Counted from the stretch's first letter, positions 41,047 to 50,289 are shown. The stretch: DNA of 51,856 nt from Phycisphaerales bacterium (GCA_022843045.1 JALHOJ010000022.1:1-51856); one strand, 5' to 3'. A program made the numbers and translations. Notes: generated by a model not told the origin, from the letters alone.

Positions 41047-41526
41047 ATGGCCAAAATCATCATCATCCTCATCGCTTGCAGCTTCGGCGTCATGATGCTG
41101 TGGGTCGGTTTCACGCAGCACGCCCGCCAGCGGCGGCTGCTCCGCGAAGCGATGCCCGTCGAGGCGGTGATCCTCGAATCGGGAGTCAGCGGCTCCAAGA
41201 GTGCCGACACCGATCCGCGTCTGCTCCGCAGCACCAGCACCAGCAGCTACACGCCCCTGATCCGCTTCAAGTACCGCGTGCAGGGCATCGCGTACGAGAG
41301 CGCGATGCTGTACCCGACCATCATCGAGCGCGGCTACCCATCCGCCGACGCCGCCCAAGCCGAAGTCCGGGGCTTTCCCGCCGGGGCGACGGTGCAGGCA
41401 TTTGTGGATCCTGCCCAGCCCGACAAGGCGTTTCTGAAGCGACAAGAGGGGGCGGGGCCGGTGGTGTTTGTGATTGTGGGGTTGCTGGTGCCGGTGCTGG
41501 GGGCGGTACTGTCGCGGTGGGCATGA
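41047..41526 (+). CDS. DUF3592 membrane-anchored protein
   Basis: 159 residues from the ATG at 41047; ATG 41023 would add eight residues. A membrane helix at 3-22 (IIIILIACSFGVMMLWVGF), then a beta domain with AVILESGVSGSKS, YTPLIRFKYRVQGIAYESAMLYP and FPAGATVQAFVDPAQPDKAFL, and a C-terminal helix (VVFVIVGLLVPVLGAVL). This is the DUF3592 layout, of unknown function. It is the sixth gene in the co-directional set. Confidence 0.85.
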   Translation: MAKIIIILIACSFGVMMLWVGFTQHARQRRLLREAMPVEAVILESGVSGSKSADTDPRLLRSTSTSSYTPLIRFKYRVQGIAYESAMLYPTIIERGYPSADAAQAEVRGFPAGATVQAFVDPAQPDKAFLKRQEGAGPVVFVIVGLLVPVLGAVLSRWA

Positions 41527-41635
41527 AAAGTGCACGGATTGTCCAGCTCGGGCGGGGCGTTTTGTCGCACTGAAAGCTGAGAGCCACGCAGGTCTCCCAG
41601 GAACGTGAAACCAAGGTCCCACACAAAGGAACACG

Positions 41636-42055
41636 ATGATGCCAACGACACTCATGGATGCACCGGCCAGCACGCCCTCACAAGCAATCGAAGTCATGGG
41701 CGCAATCGACGCCTACGACGCTGTGCTCAGAGACGACTATGCCTTCGTGATGTTCAAGGAAACCGACCGCGACTCGGGCGCCTGGCGTGTTCGCATCAAG
41801 GGCCGCCATATGACCGGCGTCGTCTTCGAACCCGAACAGATGCGTTTTCAGGCCCGCGCGGCGGACGCACAGTGCAAGCCTTTCTTCACCTGGGGCAGTG
41901 GCATCGACCCCTCCGCGGGCGACGCGCGCATGATCCAATACCGCGTCCACGTCGCCGAGGCAAAGCCCGCCGCGATCGAGATCGTGCTGCAAACTCGCCT
42001 CGCGAACGGCACGGCGGGGCCCGCCAAGAGCCTCAAGCAAGCCTGGCCCAGCTGA
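41636..42055 (+). CDS. Hypothetical protein (139 aa), last gene of 37-42 kb cluster
   Basis: 139 residues; AAAGGA (41625-41630) precedes tandem ATGs at 41636 and 41639. Soluble and beta-rich (DAVLRDDYAFVMFKETDRDSG, RVRIKGRHMTGVVFEPEQ, RMIQYRVHVAEAKPAAIEIVL). I do not recognise the family. A strong terminator 35 nt after the stop closes the cluster. Confidence 0.7.
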   Translation: MMPTTLMDAPASTPSQAIEVMGAIDAYDAVLRDDYAFVMFKETDRDSGAWRVRIKGRHMTGVVFEPEQMRFQARAADAQCKPFFTWGSGIDPSAGDARMIQYRVHVAEAKPAAIEIVLQTRLANGTAGPAKSLKQAWPS

Positions 42056-42090
42056 GCGAGTGACTTGCTCACCAGACCCTCTTCTACCCA

Positions 42091-42127
42091 CACGCCCCGC
42101 GCCTTCGAGCGCGGGGCGTGGCGTTTT
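42091..42127 (+). terminator. Intrinsic terminator closing the 37-42 kb cluster
   Basis: CACGCCCCGCGC (42091-42102), loop CTTCGA, GCGCGGGGCGTG (42109-42120), then GCGTTTT. The stem is a perfect 12 bp. Confidence 0.9.
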
Positions 42128-42473
42128 GAGAATGCACGTTGCACCACACAGATCACCCACGTCACGGAGTGAAGCACACCAAGACCGACCACCAATCACC
42201 GCACGCATCGCGAGAATCCCACCCATCAAAGCCGCGTCAATCCGCGCAGATCCGCGTTCACTCTTCCTGCCTTTCCTCCGTGTTCTCCGCGCCCTCCGCG
42301 GTCAGTCAATTCCCCCCTCGACCTTCTTTCGCAAATCATCGCGACTTTCTCCAGCCTCCCTCGTCCTCGCTTTCGCACTGCTGGTGTGCCCGCTGTCGCG
42401 GGACCTTGAAATCAACGCCGCACGCCGCGTGGCGTGTTGCAAAGAACACAGCAAGCAAGAGTGGAGTGGAACT
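42128..42473. other. Non-coding leader region with dispersed repeat
   Basis: 346 nt without a convincing gene. At 42225-42305 it holds phrases such as AATCCGCGCAGATCCGCG and CCGTGTTCTCCGCGCCCTCC, related to those at 2680-2755. Nearer the gene an imperfect palindrome (CAACGCCGCACGCCGCGTGG..., about 42413-42439) could structure the 5' leader. The promoter of the FG-GAP gene must lie here but is not recognisable. Confidence 0.5.
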
Positions 42474-44816
42474 ATGAACGCGATCAAGAACAACGTGAAG
42501 ACCAGCATGACCTGCAGCGCCCTCATCCTCGCCGCCCTCGCGGGCACAGCCTTGGCCCAGCCCTGCGACACCCAGCAGAAGATCCTGGGCTCCAGCCCCG
42601 CCGCCAGCGACAACTTCGCCAACGACGTTTCGATGTCCTTCGGCGGACCCAACAACCAAGTGCTGATGGCCGTCGGCAAGCCGGGCGAAGATGCCCCGAC
42701 CGCAGGCACCGATGCGGGCGGCTGGGCGGTCTACCGCCTCTCCAACGGCAACTGGTCGATGCTCTACGACGCGTGGAACACCACCGGCCAGGGCGGCGAG
42801 CGCGCCGGTGCGTCGATCGGCCTTGCCGATCCGTACATGATCGTCGGCGCTCCCGGCTTTAACAGCGGCCAGGGCCGGGCCCGCATCCTGCGTCGCTCCG
42901 AAGGCTCAAGCAACTGGCTCGTCAGCACCGACGTCACCATCCTCGCTCCCAACAGCCCCGCTGGCGCCGAGTTCGGCTCGTCGGTGGCGATCAGCGCCGT
43001 CGGCGGCGGCTGGGCCGTGGTTGGCGCACCAATGCACGACTGGAACTTCGTCGAGTCCGGCAGCGCGTACTTCTACACCCGCGATCCCAACACCAACCAG
43101 TGGAACGCGGCGTTCCAGATCTGGGGCGGCGACTTCGGCGGCGAAGCCGGCGGCCATCGCGGCGAGTCCGTCGCCATGAGCCAGACCACGCCCTGGGCCG
43201 CCGTGGGCAGCCCCGATGAGACCGACTCGGGTCAGGCCGCCGGCCACGGCGTCGTGACGATGGTGCAGCGCATGGCCAACGGCAACGTGAGCGGCGCGGT
43301 GCAGCAGTTCCGCTCCCCCAGCGCAGAAGGCGGCGAACGCTTCGGCGCGGCGGTCGCTCTCGAAGGCACCTGGCTCGTCGTCGGCGCTCCCCAGGAGGAC
43401 GCGACCTTCCAGGAAACCGGCTTCCAGTATCAGGCCACCAACTGCGGTGCGGTCTACACCTACGAACTCGTGAACGGCACCTGGACCTTCCGCTCCAAGC
43501 TCCGCTCGCCCGTCCCCACCAGCGAAGGCAAGTTCGGCAACGCCGTCTCGCACACCGGCAACCAGTTCGTCGTCAGCGAAGCCGGAACCCGCAAGGTCCA
43601 CGTCTTCGCCCTCCAGAGTGGCGAGTGGAAGGTGCAGGCGACGTTCAACGATCCCGATTCGGTGGGCGGCGGCAGCTACGGCAACGCCGTGGGCATCTAT
43701 CAGGGCGAAGTCGCCATCGCCGACCGCATGGACGACCATACCAGCGTGACCGACGTCGGCGCCGTCTACACAACCAGCATCCAGTCCGCGGCACAGTCGG
43801 GTGACCTGTGCAGCGATCCGATCTCGATGCCCACGGGCGACTTCACCGGCTGCACCGCCACCGCCACCCCCAGCAACGGCACCGTCACCACCTGCGGCAA
43901 CGGCGGCAGCGGCCAGGGCAACGACGTGTGGTTCCGCTTCGAACCCGCCTGCGACGGCAACGCCATCATCGACACCTTCGGCAGCCAGTTTGACACGGTG
44001 CTCAGTGTGCACAGCGACTGTCCCAGCTTCGTCGGCGGCAACAGCATCGCCTGCAACGACGACCACACCTTCCCCGCGCCCAACAACCGCGCCAGCCTGC
44101 TCACCTTCAACTTCACGGGCGGCCAGTCGTACCTCATCCGCGTCAGCGGCTACAACGGGGCCAATGGCTCCTACACGCTCCGCTCGCTGATCAGCTACGG
44201 CGTGAGCAACGACGAATGCAGCACCGCTCCCACCGTCGGCATGAGCTCATTCAACTTCAACACCTGTGCGGCAACGACCTCCTTCAGCGCCGGTGTGCCC
44301 TTTGGTTCCAACCGCGACGTGTGGTACCGCTTCATCGCCCCCGCCGCCGGCTTCTACTCCTTCGACACCTGCGGCAGCGAGTTCGACACCGTCGTCACGC
44401 TCTTCAACGGCTCGCAGCAGGCCTGCCCGGCCAACGCCGCCGCGATGATCGCCCAGAACGATGACTCCGCCGGCTTCTGCGAACCCGGATACTCCTACCA
44501 GAGCCGCGTAAAGGTCCAACTCGCGCAGGCCCAGAGCGTCATGGTGCGGGTGGGCGGGTTTGACGGCAACGGCTTCGGCCCCGCCACCCTGACCATCGCC
44601 CAGACCGGCCAGTGCAACGACGTGGACTTCAACAACGACGGCAGCGTCTTTGACCCCATGGACATCGACGCGTTCCTCAGTGTCTTCAGCGAAGGCCAGT
44701 GCATCCCCGCCGAGTACACCTGCGACAGCATCGACTTCAACAACGACACGAGCGTCTTTGACCCGATGGACATCGATGCCTTCCTGAGCGTCTTCAGCGA
44801 GGGCCCCTGCTTCTAA
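42474..44816 (+). CDS. Secreted FG-GAP/PPC-domain protein with double dockerin-like tail
   Basis: 780 residues. Signal peptide 1-26 (TCSALILAALAGTALAQ). Residues ~30-440 carry FG-GAP-like repeats (GERAGASIGLADPYMIVGAPG, GAEFGSSVAISAVGGGWAVVGAP, GERFGAAVALEGTWLVVGAP, EGKFGNAVSHTGNQFVVSE) forming a beta-propeller. Two PPC-like beta domains follow (NDVWFRFEPACDG..., RDVWYRFIAPAAGFYSFDTCGSEFDTVVTLF). The 67-residue tail from Cys714 has two DFNND-FDPMD EF-hand-like units with flanking Cys. By its likeness to Phycisphaerales dockerin-like tails it may be a surface anchor. Cell-surface or extracellular location; role unknown. Confidence 0.88.
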   Translation: MNAIKNNVKTSMTCSALILAALAGTALAQPCDTQQKILGSSPAASDNFANDVSMSFGGPNNQVLMAVGKPGEDAPTAGTDAGGWAVYRLSNGNWSMLYDAWNTTGQGGERAGASIGLADPYMIVGAPGFNSGQGRARILRRSEGSSNWLVSTDVTILAPNSPAGAEFGSSVAISAVGGGWAVVGAPMHDWNFVESGSAYFYTRDPNTNQWNAAFQIWGGDFGGEAGGHRGESVAMSQTTPWAAVGSPDETDSGQAAGHGVVTMVQRMANGNVSGAVQQFRSPSAEGGERFGAAVALEGTWLVVGAPQEDATFQETGFQYQATNCGAVYTYELVNGTWTFRSKLRSPVPTSEGKFGNAVSHTGNQFVVSEAGTRKVHVFALQSGEWKVQATFNDPDSVGGGSYGNAVGIYQGEVAIADRMDDHTSVTDVGAVYTTSIQSAAQSGDLCSDPISMPTGDFTGCTATATPSNGTVTTCGNGGSGQGNDVWFRFEPACDGNAIIDTFGSQFDTVLSVHSDCPSFVGGNSIACNDDHTFPAPNNRASLLTFNFTGGQSYLIRVSGYNGANGSYTLRSLISYGVSNDECSTAPTVGMSSFNFNTCAATTSFSAGVPFGSNRDVWYRFIAPAAGFYSFDTCGSEFDTVVTLFNGSQQACPANAAAMIAQNDDSAGFCEPGYSYQSRVKVQLAQAQSVMVRVGGFDGNGFGPATLTIAQTGQCNDVDFNNDGSVFDPMDIDAFLSVFSEGQCIPAEYTCDSIDFNNDTSVFDPMDIDAFLSVFSEGPCF

Positions 44817-44851
44817 GCCCTCTTCCAGAGCAAGTCTGACCAAATGCAACG

Positions 44852-44880
44852 CCGGGCCTCGCATGCGAGGCCCGGTTTTT
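44852..44880 (+). terminator. Intrinsic terminator after FG-GAP protein gene
   Basis: Perfect palindrome CCGGGCCTCGC-AT-GCGAGGCCCGG (44852-44875) followed by TTTTT (44876-44880). Confidence 0.95.
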
Positions 44881-45016
44881 CATTGCGCGTGCTCGTATCC
44901 ACAAAAAAGGTTCGGTCCTGCTCGAAAAGTCCTAGCTCCGCGATCCTGATCCTTCGCACTGATGCTGGATGAATCGTCATCCTCGATCATCAAAGCACAC
45001 GCAAGGGAACCAATCA

Positions 45017-46225
45017 ATGAACACCTTCCGCATCTCGTCTAGTCGTTTCGCCCCGGTGTCCGCCGCCACGATCATCGTCGCCGCGGGGTCGCTCTTCGCC
45101 GGGCCGCTGAATCCGCCCAGTGGTCCGGTCACTTCGACCATGAAGACCATGACCGAAGTCGAGCCCCGCATCGCCATCAACGCGACCAACACGCCGGGCG
45201 ACGCCGACGCGACGCCTTCGCTCTTCAAGATCACCCAGCCTGGCTCGTACTACCTCACGGGCAACGTCTCGGGTGTGTCGGGCAAGATCGGGATCGAAGT
45301 GGTCGCGAGCAGCGTGACGATCGATCTCAACGGCTTCGAGCTCATCGGCGTTACCGGATCGCTCGCCGGGATTGCGACCACGACCAACGGTCTGCGCGAC
45401 GCCAGCGTGCGGAATGGCACGGTCCGCGGCTGGGGCGGCGCAGGCGTGGACTTGTCAAACAACCTCGTGAACAACACCATCATCTCGGAGGTTCGCGCGA
45501 GCGGCAATGGCGGGGGAGGCATCAAGGCGGGGTACCGCGCCAATGTCGCGCAATGCACCGCATACATGAACACCGGCATGGGGATCACGGTCGGCGCAGA
45601 CTCCGTCGTCACGACGTCCACCGCGACCAGCAACACCCAAGACGGCATTTCTGGCTCTTCCAACTGCTCCGTCACCAACTGCGTCGCCAACACGAACGGC
45701 AACGCGGGCATCTCCTTCAGCGGCAGCAGCATCACGAACTGCACCGCCTCGGACAACATCGGCAACGGCATCAACAACAGCGGCGGCATCGTCCACGCCT
45801 GCGTCGCAAACGACAACAACGGCCACGGCATCAACGTGAGCGCGGCCACCGTCAGCAACTGCACCGTCCGCGTCAACACCCGCAGCGGCATCGTCGTGAC
45901 CGACTCCTGCATCGTGCTCAACAACGCGTGCTCCGCGAACGGCGTCTCGACCGGCGACGGCGCGGGCATCTTCGTCATCGGCTCTGACAACCGCATCGAA
46001 GGCAACAACTGCTTCTTCGCCGACCGCGGCATCGACGTCGACGGCATCGGCAACATCGTCATCCGCAACACCTGCAGCGGCAACACGACCAACTGGACTA
46101 TCGCCGCGAACAACGTGGTGGGCCCGATCCTTGATCGCACCGCCCCGGGCAGCGCAGCCATCAGCGGCAACTCCGCGCCAAGCTCGCTGGGCACGACGGA
46201 CGCGAACGCGAACTTCACGTACTAA
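45017..46225 (+). CDS. Secreted right-handed beta-helix repeat protein
   Basis: 402 residues from the ATG at 45017 (AAGGGA at 45003-45008). Signal segment about 10-29 (APVSAATIIVAAGSLFAG). The body has short solenoid repeats of the NCTASDN-G-NGI type (CSVTNCVANTNGNAGISFSG, NCTASDNIGNGINNSGG, CVANDNNGHGINVSAAT, NCTVRVNTRSGIVV), i.e. parallel beta-helix rungs. Related folds are pectate lyases and adhesins; the catalytic residues of lyases are not recognisable. It lacks the dockerin-like tail of its two neighbours. Confidence 0.88.
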   Translation: MNTFRISSSRFAPVSAATIIVAAGSLFAGPLNPPSGPVTSTMKTMTEVEPRIAINATNTPGDADATPSLFKITQPGSYYLTGNVSGVSGKIGIEVVASSVTIDLNGFELIGVTGSLAGIATTTNGLRDASVRNGTVRGWGGAGVDLSNNLVNNTIISEVRASGNGGGGIKAGYRANVAQCTAYMNTGMGITVGADSVVTTSTATSNTQDGISGSSNCSVTNCVANTNGNAGISFSGSSITNCTASDNIGNGINNSGGIVHACVANDNNGHGINVSAATVSNCTVRVNTRSGIVVTDSCIVLNNACSANGVSTGDGAGIFVIGSDNRIEGNNCFFADRGIDVDGIGNIVIRNTCSGNTTNWTIAANNVVGPILDRTAPGSAAISGNSAPSSLGTTDANANFTY

Positions 46226-46257
46226 TCAGTGTCACGCGTCCGCCCCCTGCATGATCC

Positions 46258-46290
46258 AGCAGAGCACCAGCAGAGCACCAGCAGAGCACC
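46258..46290 (+). repeat. 11-bp tandem repeat, three perfect units, upstream of gene
   Basis: AGCAGAGCACC repeated three times (46258-46268, 46269-46279, 46280-46290), followed directly by AGGAGA and then the ATG at 46303. Unit-number change would alter leader length in front of the ribosome binding site. Confidence 0.9.
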
Positions 46291-46302
46291 AGGAGACCAG
46301 CC

Positions 46303-47046
46303 ATGAAGACGAGCACCATCCACCTGATCGCATCCCTCACGACCTTGGGCCCGGCGATGACCTTGTTCGCTCAGCAAGCCCCCAGCGCCACCGCCAAAAT
46401 GTCCTGGGCAGAGAACATCGGCTGGATGAACTGGCGCGACGCGGGCAGTCCTACCGCCAGCAACGGCGGCTCGCAAGGCGTCAAGCTCTCGACCAGCGGC
46501 CAGTTCCTATCTGGCTTCATCTGGGCGGAGAACACCGGCTACATCAACGTGGGTGACGGCACCCCCGCCAACGGCCTCGCGTACAGCAACCCGACCAGCG
46601 GCAGCATCGCGGGCCTGCCCGACTTCGGAGTCAACATCAATCCCGCCACGGGCGAACTTTCCGGCTTCGCCTGGGGAGAGAACATCGGCTGGATCAACTT
46701 CAGCATGACCAGCCTCGCGCCCGCCCAGCGCGCCCGCATGACCAGCGAAGACCGCCTCGTCGGCTTCGCCTGGGGCGAGAACGTCGGTTGGATCAGCTTC
46801 AACGCGAGCGAGCAAGGCCAGTTCGTCGCGTGGGGCAAAGTCTGCAACGACGTCGACTTCAACAACGACGGCAGCATCTTCGATCCCATGGACATCGACG
46901 CCTTCATGAGCGTCTTCAGCGAAGGCCCCTGCATCCCCGCCCAAGCGACCTGCGACTCCGTCGACTTCAACAACGACGGCAGCATCTTCGATCCCCAGGA
47001 CATCGACGCCTTCATGAGCGTCTTCAGCGAAGGCCCCTGCCTCTAA
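46303..47046 (+). CDS. Secreted WGENIGWINF-repeat protein with double dockerin-like tail
   Basis: 247 residues. Signal peptide 1-23 (IHLIASLTTLGPAMTLFAQ). Four short repeats follow: WAENIGWMNWRD, WAENTGYINVGDG, WGENIGWINFS and WGENVGWISFN, spaced ~40-60 residues apart; Trp/Asn/Gly-rich and probably a beta structure. The tail from Cys181 to the end (67 residues) is nearly identical to that of the 780-aa protein, down to the DNA. An 11-bp tandem repeat stands just ahead of AGGAGA (46291-46296). Terminator follows. Function unknown. Confidence 0.85.
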   Translation: MKTSTIHLIASLTTLGPAMTLFAQQAPSATAKMSWAENIGWMNWRDAGSPTASNGGSQGVKLSTSGQFLSGFIWAENTGYINVGDGTPANGLAYSNPTSGSIAGLPDFGVNINPATGELSGFAWGENIGWINFSMTSLAPAQRARMTSEDRLVGFAWGENVGWISFNASEQGQFVAWGKVCNDVDFNNDGSIFDPMDIDAFMSVFSEGPCIPAQATCDSVDFNNDGSIFDPQDIDAFMSVFSEGPCL

Positions 47047-47089
47047 AGGGAGCAGGCCCACAGCGGCCCGCAGATCTATGCCATTCTCC

Positions 47090-47121
47090 CACCCCCGCTC
47101 CCCTGCGGGGGTGTTTCGTTT
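47090..47121 (+). terminator. Intrinsic terminator after WGENIGWINF-repeat gene
   Basis: CACCCCCGC (47090-47098), 6-nt loop, GCGGGGGTG (47105-47113), then TTTCGTTT. Perfect 9-bp stem. Confidence 0.85.
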
Positions 47122-47279
47122 GTGCAACGATTTCCAGTCTCGCACGTATCACCCGCACCCAAGCCGAACGGCCCGCCTTATCTGGTTCCAGAGCGGCAAT
47201 CGCCTTCGGCTACACTTGTTCCTGCCCTCAATTTCGCGGGCAAAGTCGGGGTCGTCTTCGGGGTTCTCAGGAGTTCTGC

Positions 47280-50171
47280 ATGCAACGTTCCTTGGTCGGT
47301 TCCATGTTGGTCGGCGTTCTCACGATCGCGGCGGGCACCAGCGTCTCGCTCGCACAGGCCACGGCGGAAGCCGTCAAAGTCAAAGCCGCGAGCAGCGCAA
47401 GCGCAGGCATCGACCTCTCGGCCAAGCTCCCGACCGACCCGCGCCTGGTCAAGGGCGAGCTCGCCAACGGCATGAAGTACATCGTCATGCAGCACAGCAA
47501 CCCGCCCAGCCGCGCGAACATGTGGATTCACATCTCCAGCGGCTCGCTCAACGAGACCGACAAGCAGCGCGGCATCGCGCACTATCTCGAGCACATGGCC
47601 TTCAACGGCAGCGAGAACTTCCCGCCCGGCACCACCATCGACTTCTTCCAGAGCATGGGCCTGAACTTCGGCCAGCACCAGAACGCCTTCACGAGCTTTG
47701 ACCAGACCACGTACCAGCTCACGATGCCCGACACCAAGCCCGAAACCATCGACAAGGGCATGCTGTTCTTCGCCGATGTCGCCGGGCGCCTGCTGATCAA
47801 GCCCGAAGAGATCGAGAGCGAACGCCAGATCATCATGGAGGAGAAGACCGCGCGTTCGAGCGCCCAGCAGCGCATCAGCGAAGTCACGCTGCCCAAGATG
47901 TTCCCAGGCTCGCGCATCGGCGATCGCCTGCCCATCGGCGTCAAGGAAACCATCCTGGGCGTGCAGCGTCAGGACTTCCTCGACTATCTCAACAAGTGGT
48001 ACCAGCCCAGCAACATGACCGTCATCGTCGTGGCCGACATGCCCGCGGCAGACGTGATCAAGCACATCGAGAAGAACTTCGGCGCCGTGGGCAAGAAGAC
48101 GCCCGTGCCCGTCGATGAATCCGTCGGCGTCAAGCCCTACACCGACGACGGCGCGATCGTCGCCCAGGACGAGGAACTGACCGAGGCCGACCTCGCGATG
48201 ATCCGCGTTGACGCGGCTCGCCCCCCGACGACCACCATCGCCGACATGCGCCGCGATGCCATCGAGCAGATCGGCTTCAGCGCGTTTGGCCGCCGCATCG
48301 CCGACAAGCTCTCCGCGGGCGGCACCAGCTATACCAGCGCCAGCGCCTTCGGATTCAACATGTTCAACGCCGCCTTCGCCAAGCAGGCCAATGCCAGCGG
48401 CGAACCGGGCAAGTGGCGCGAGATGCTCGCCGAACTGGGTGCCGACGTCCAGCGGGCCCGCATCCACGGCTTCACGCAGCGCGAACTTGACCTCGTCAAG
48501 AAGGAAATCATCTCCGGCGCCGAGCTCTCGGTCGAACGCGAGAAGACCCTCCCCGCCCGTGCCTTGATCGGCCGCATCAACAACGACATCGCCAGCGGCG
48601 AACCCACCATGGGCGCCCAGCAGACGCTGGACCTGTATCGCGCCGTGCTGCCGACGATCACCATCGAAGAGGTGAACTCCACCTTCGCGACTCTCTTTGA
48701 GCCCAAGAACGTGCGCTTCATGCTCACCCTGCCCAAGAGCGAGTCGGCCCCCAGCGAAGCCGAACTGCTGGACCTTGGTCGCAAGGCCTTCAGCGTGACG
48801 CCGGAAAAGACCGCCGAAGTCGCCCGCGCGTCCTCGATGATGGACGCGCTGCCCAAGGCCGGCACGATCACCAGCACCAACACCCACGACGCCACCGGCA
48901 TCACCACCGCGATGCTGGTCAACGGCGTCCGCGTGCACCACCGCTTCATGGACATCCGCAAGGACACCGTGAGCGTCTCCATCACGCTCGCCGGGGGCGC
49001 GATCCAGGAGAATGCCCAGACCAAGGGCACCGCCGAAGCCGCGTCCCTCGCGTGGGGCCGTCAGGCCACGAGCAAGCTCAGCAGCACCGACATCCGCGAA
49101 CTCATGACCGGCAAGAAGGTCAACGTGGGCGGCGGCGCGGGGCTCGACACCATGACCCTGAGCGTCTCGGGCAGCCCCGCCGAACTCGAGACGGGCATGC
49201 AGCTGGCCCACCTCCTGCTCACCGATCCCAAGATCGAGCAGGCCGCCTTTGACCAGTGGAAGGTCGAAAGCAAGCAGCAGATCGAGGCCCGCAAGATGAA
49301 CCCGCAAGGCGTCTTCGCCGAGCAGGCCGCCAAGCTGATCTTCCCCGAAACCGAAGTCCGCACGCGTCCGATGGAAATCGCCGACGTCGATCGCGTCCAG
49401 TTGGCCGACGCCCAGGCATGGCTCACCAAGACCGTGAACAGCGCGCCCATCGAAGTCACCATCGTCGGCGACATCTCCAAGGAACGCGCGATGGAACTCG
49501 CCGCCCAGTACCTGGGCAGCCTCCCCAAGCGCGAAGCCATGAGCGCGAGCACGCTGGATGACCTCCGCAACATCAAGCCCACCCAGGGCCCGCGCGAACT
49601 GGTCAAGAGCGTCGAGACCAAGACTCCCGCCTCGATGGTCGTCGCCGGCTTCTACGCCGCCGACGCCAGCAACCTCACCGACACCCGCACGCTCCAGGCC
49701 GCGGCCCAGATCATGCGGACCCGCGGCGTGCAGATCCTGCGTGAGAAGCTCCAACTCGTCTACTCGGCTCAGGTCGCCAGCCAGCCGGGCCGCGAGTTCC
49801 CGGGCTTCGGCACGTTCATCATCCTCGCCCCCACGCAGCCCGGCAAGGAAGAAGCCCTCCGCGCGGAAGCGTGGAAGATGCTCGATGAGTTCGCCGCCAC
49901 CGGCCCCACCGAAGAGGAAATGACCACGATGCGCAAGCAGATGGCCAACCTCATGGACGAGCAGATGAAGCAGCCCGACTTCTGGATGGCACGCACCAGC
50001 CAGCTGGCGTACCGCGACCAGAAGGTCGAGGACATCATGGGTCTGCCCGAGTTCTTCCAGACCGTCACGGCTCAGCAGATCAAGGATGTCTTCAACAAGT
50101 ACTACCTGCCCGAGCACAAGATGTCGCTGATCGTGTCGCCCGCGACCGCCGCAGCGCCCACGGGCGGCTGA
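47280..50171 (+). CDS. M16-family zinc metallopeptidase, exported
   Basis: 963 residues from the ATG at 47280 (CAGGAG about 10 nt upstream). Signal peptide 1-26 (SMLVGVLTIAAGTSVSLAQ). The inverted zinc motif HYLEH is at 101-105, with the third-ligand Glu in the EEIESERQIIMEE stretch near 180. A second, catalytically silent M16 half (ITTAMLVNGVRVHHRFMDIRKD ... FFQTVTAQQIKDVFNKYYLPEHKMSLIV) completes the two-lobe clamp typical of periplasmic pitrilysin/PqqL-like enzymes. It degrades peptides outside the cytoplasm. It has its own terminators on both sides. Confidence 0.95.
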   Translation: MQRSLVGSMLVGVLTIAAGTSVSLAQATAEAVKVKAASSASAGIDLSAKLPTDPRLVKGELANGMKYIVMQHSNPPSRANMWIHISSGSLNETDKQRGIAHYLEHMAFNGSENFPPGTTIDFFQSMGLNFGQHQNAFTSFDQTTYQLTMPDTKPETIDKGMLFFADVAGRLLIKPEEIESERQIIMEEKTARSSAQQRISEVTLPKMFPGSRIGDRLPIGVKETILGVQRQDFLDYLNKWYQPSNMTVIVVADMPAADVIKHIEKNFGAVGKKTPVPVDESVGVKPYTDDGAIVAQDEELTEADLAMIRVDAARPPTTTIADMRRDAIEQIGFSAFGRRIADKLSAGGTSYTSASAFGFNMFNAAFAKQANASGEPGKWREMLAELGADVQRARIHGFTQRELDLVKKEIISGAELSVEREKTLPARALIGRINNDIASGEPTMGAQQTLDLYRAVLPTITIEEVNSTFATLFEPKNVRFMLTLPKSESAPSEAELLDLGRKAFSVTPEKTAEVARASSMMDALPKAGTITSTNTHDATGITTAMLVNGVRVHHRFMDIRKDTVSVSITLAGGAIQENAQTKGTAEAASLAWGRQATSKLSSTDIRELMTGKKVNVGGGAGLDTMTLSVSGSPAELETGMQLAHLLLTDPKIEQAAFDQWKVESKQQIEARKMNPQGVFAEQAAKLIFPETEVRTRPMEIADVDRVQLADAQAWLTKTVNSAPIEVTIVGDISKERAMELAAQYLGSLPKREAMSASTLDDLRNIKPTQGPRELVKSVETKTPASMVVAGFYAADASNLTDTRTLQAAAQIMRTRGVQILREKLQLVYSAQVASQPGREFPGFGTFIILAPTQPGKEEALRAEAWKMLDEFAATGPTEEEMTTMRKQMANLMDEQMKQPDFWMARTSQLAYRDQKVEDIMGLPEFFQTVTAQQIKDVFNKYYLPEHKMSLIVSPATAAAPTGG

Positions 50172-50262
50172 ATGTGAACGCCGGGTCTGAGGCTCTGCGA
50201 AGACCCGGGTGCGATCCGCACAACCCGCACAAACCGTTCGATCATCGAGATGAACCGTTCCG

Positions 50263-50289
50263 AAAGGCCCGCCTGTGCGGGCCTTTTCT
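50263..50289 (+). terminator. Intrinsic terminator after M16 peptidase gene
   Basis: AAAGGCCCGC (50263-50272), CTGT loop, GCGGGCCTTT (50277-50286) then T. Perfect 10-bp stem, within the 217-nt gap between the peptidase and the next gene. Confidence 0.9.

Noticed and set aside
42906..44066. 386-codon minus-strand frame opposite the FG-GAP protein
   Set aside because: Antisense to a protein with clear signal peptide and repeats; Ala/Val/Gly/Asp-rich without motifs.
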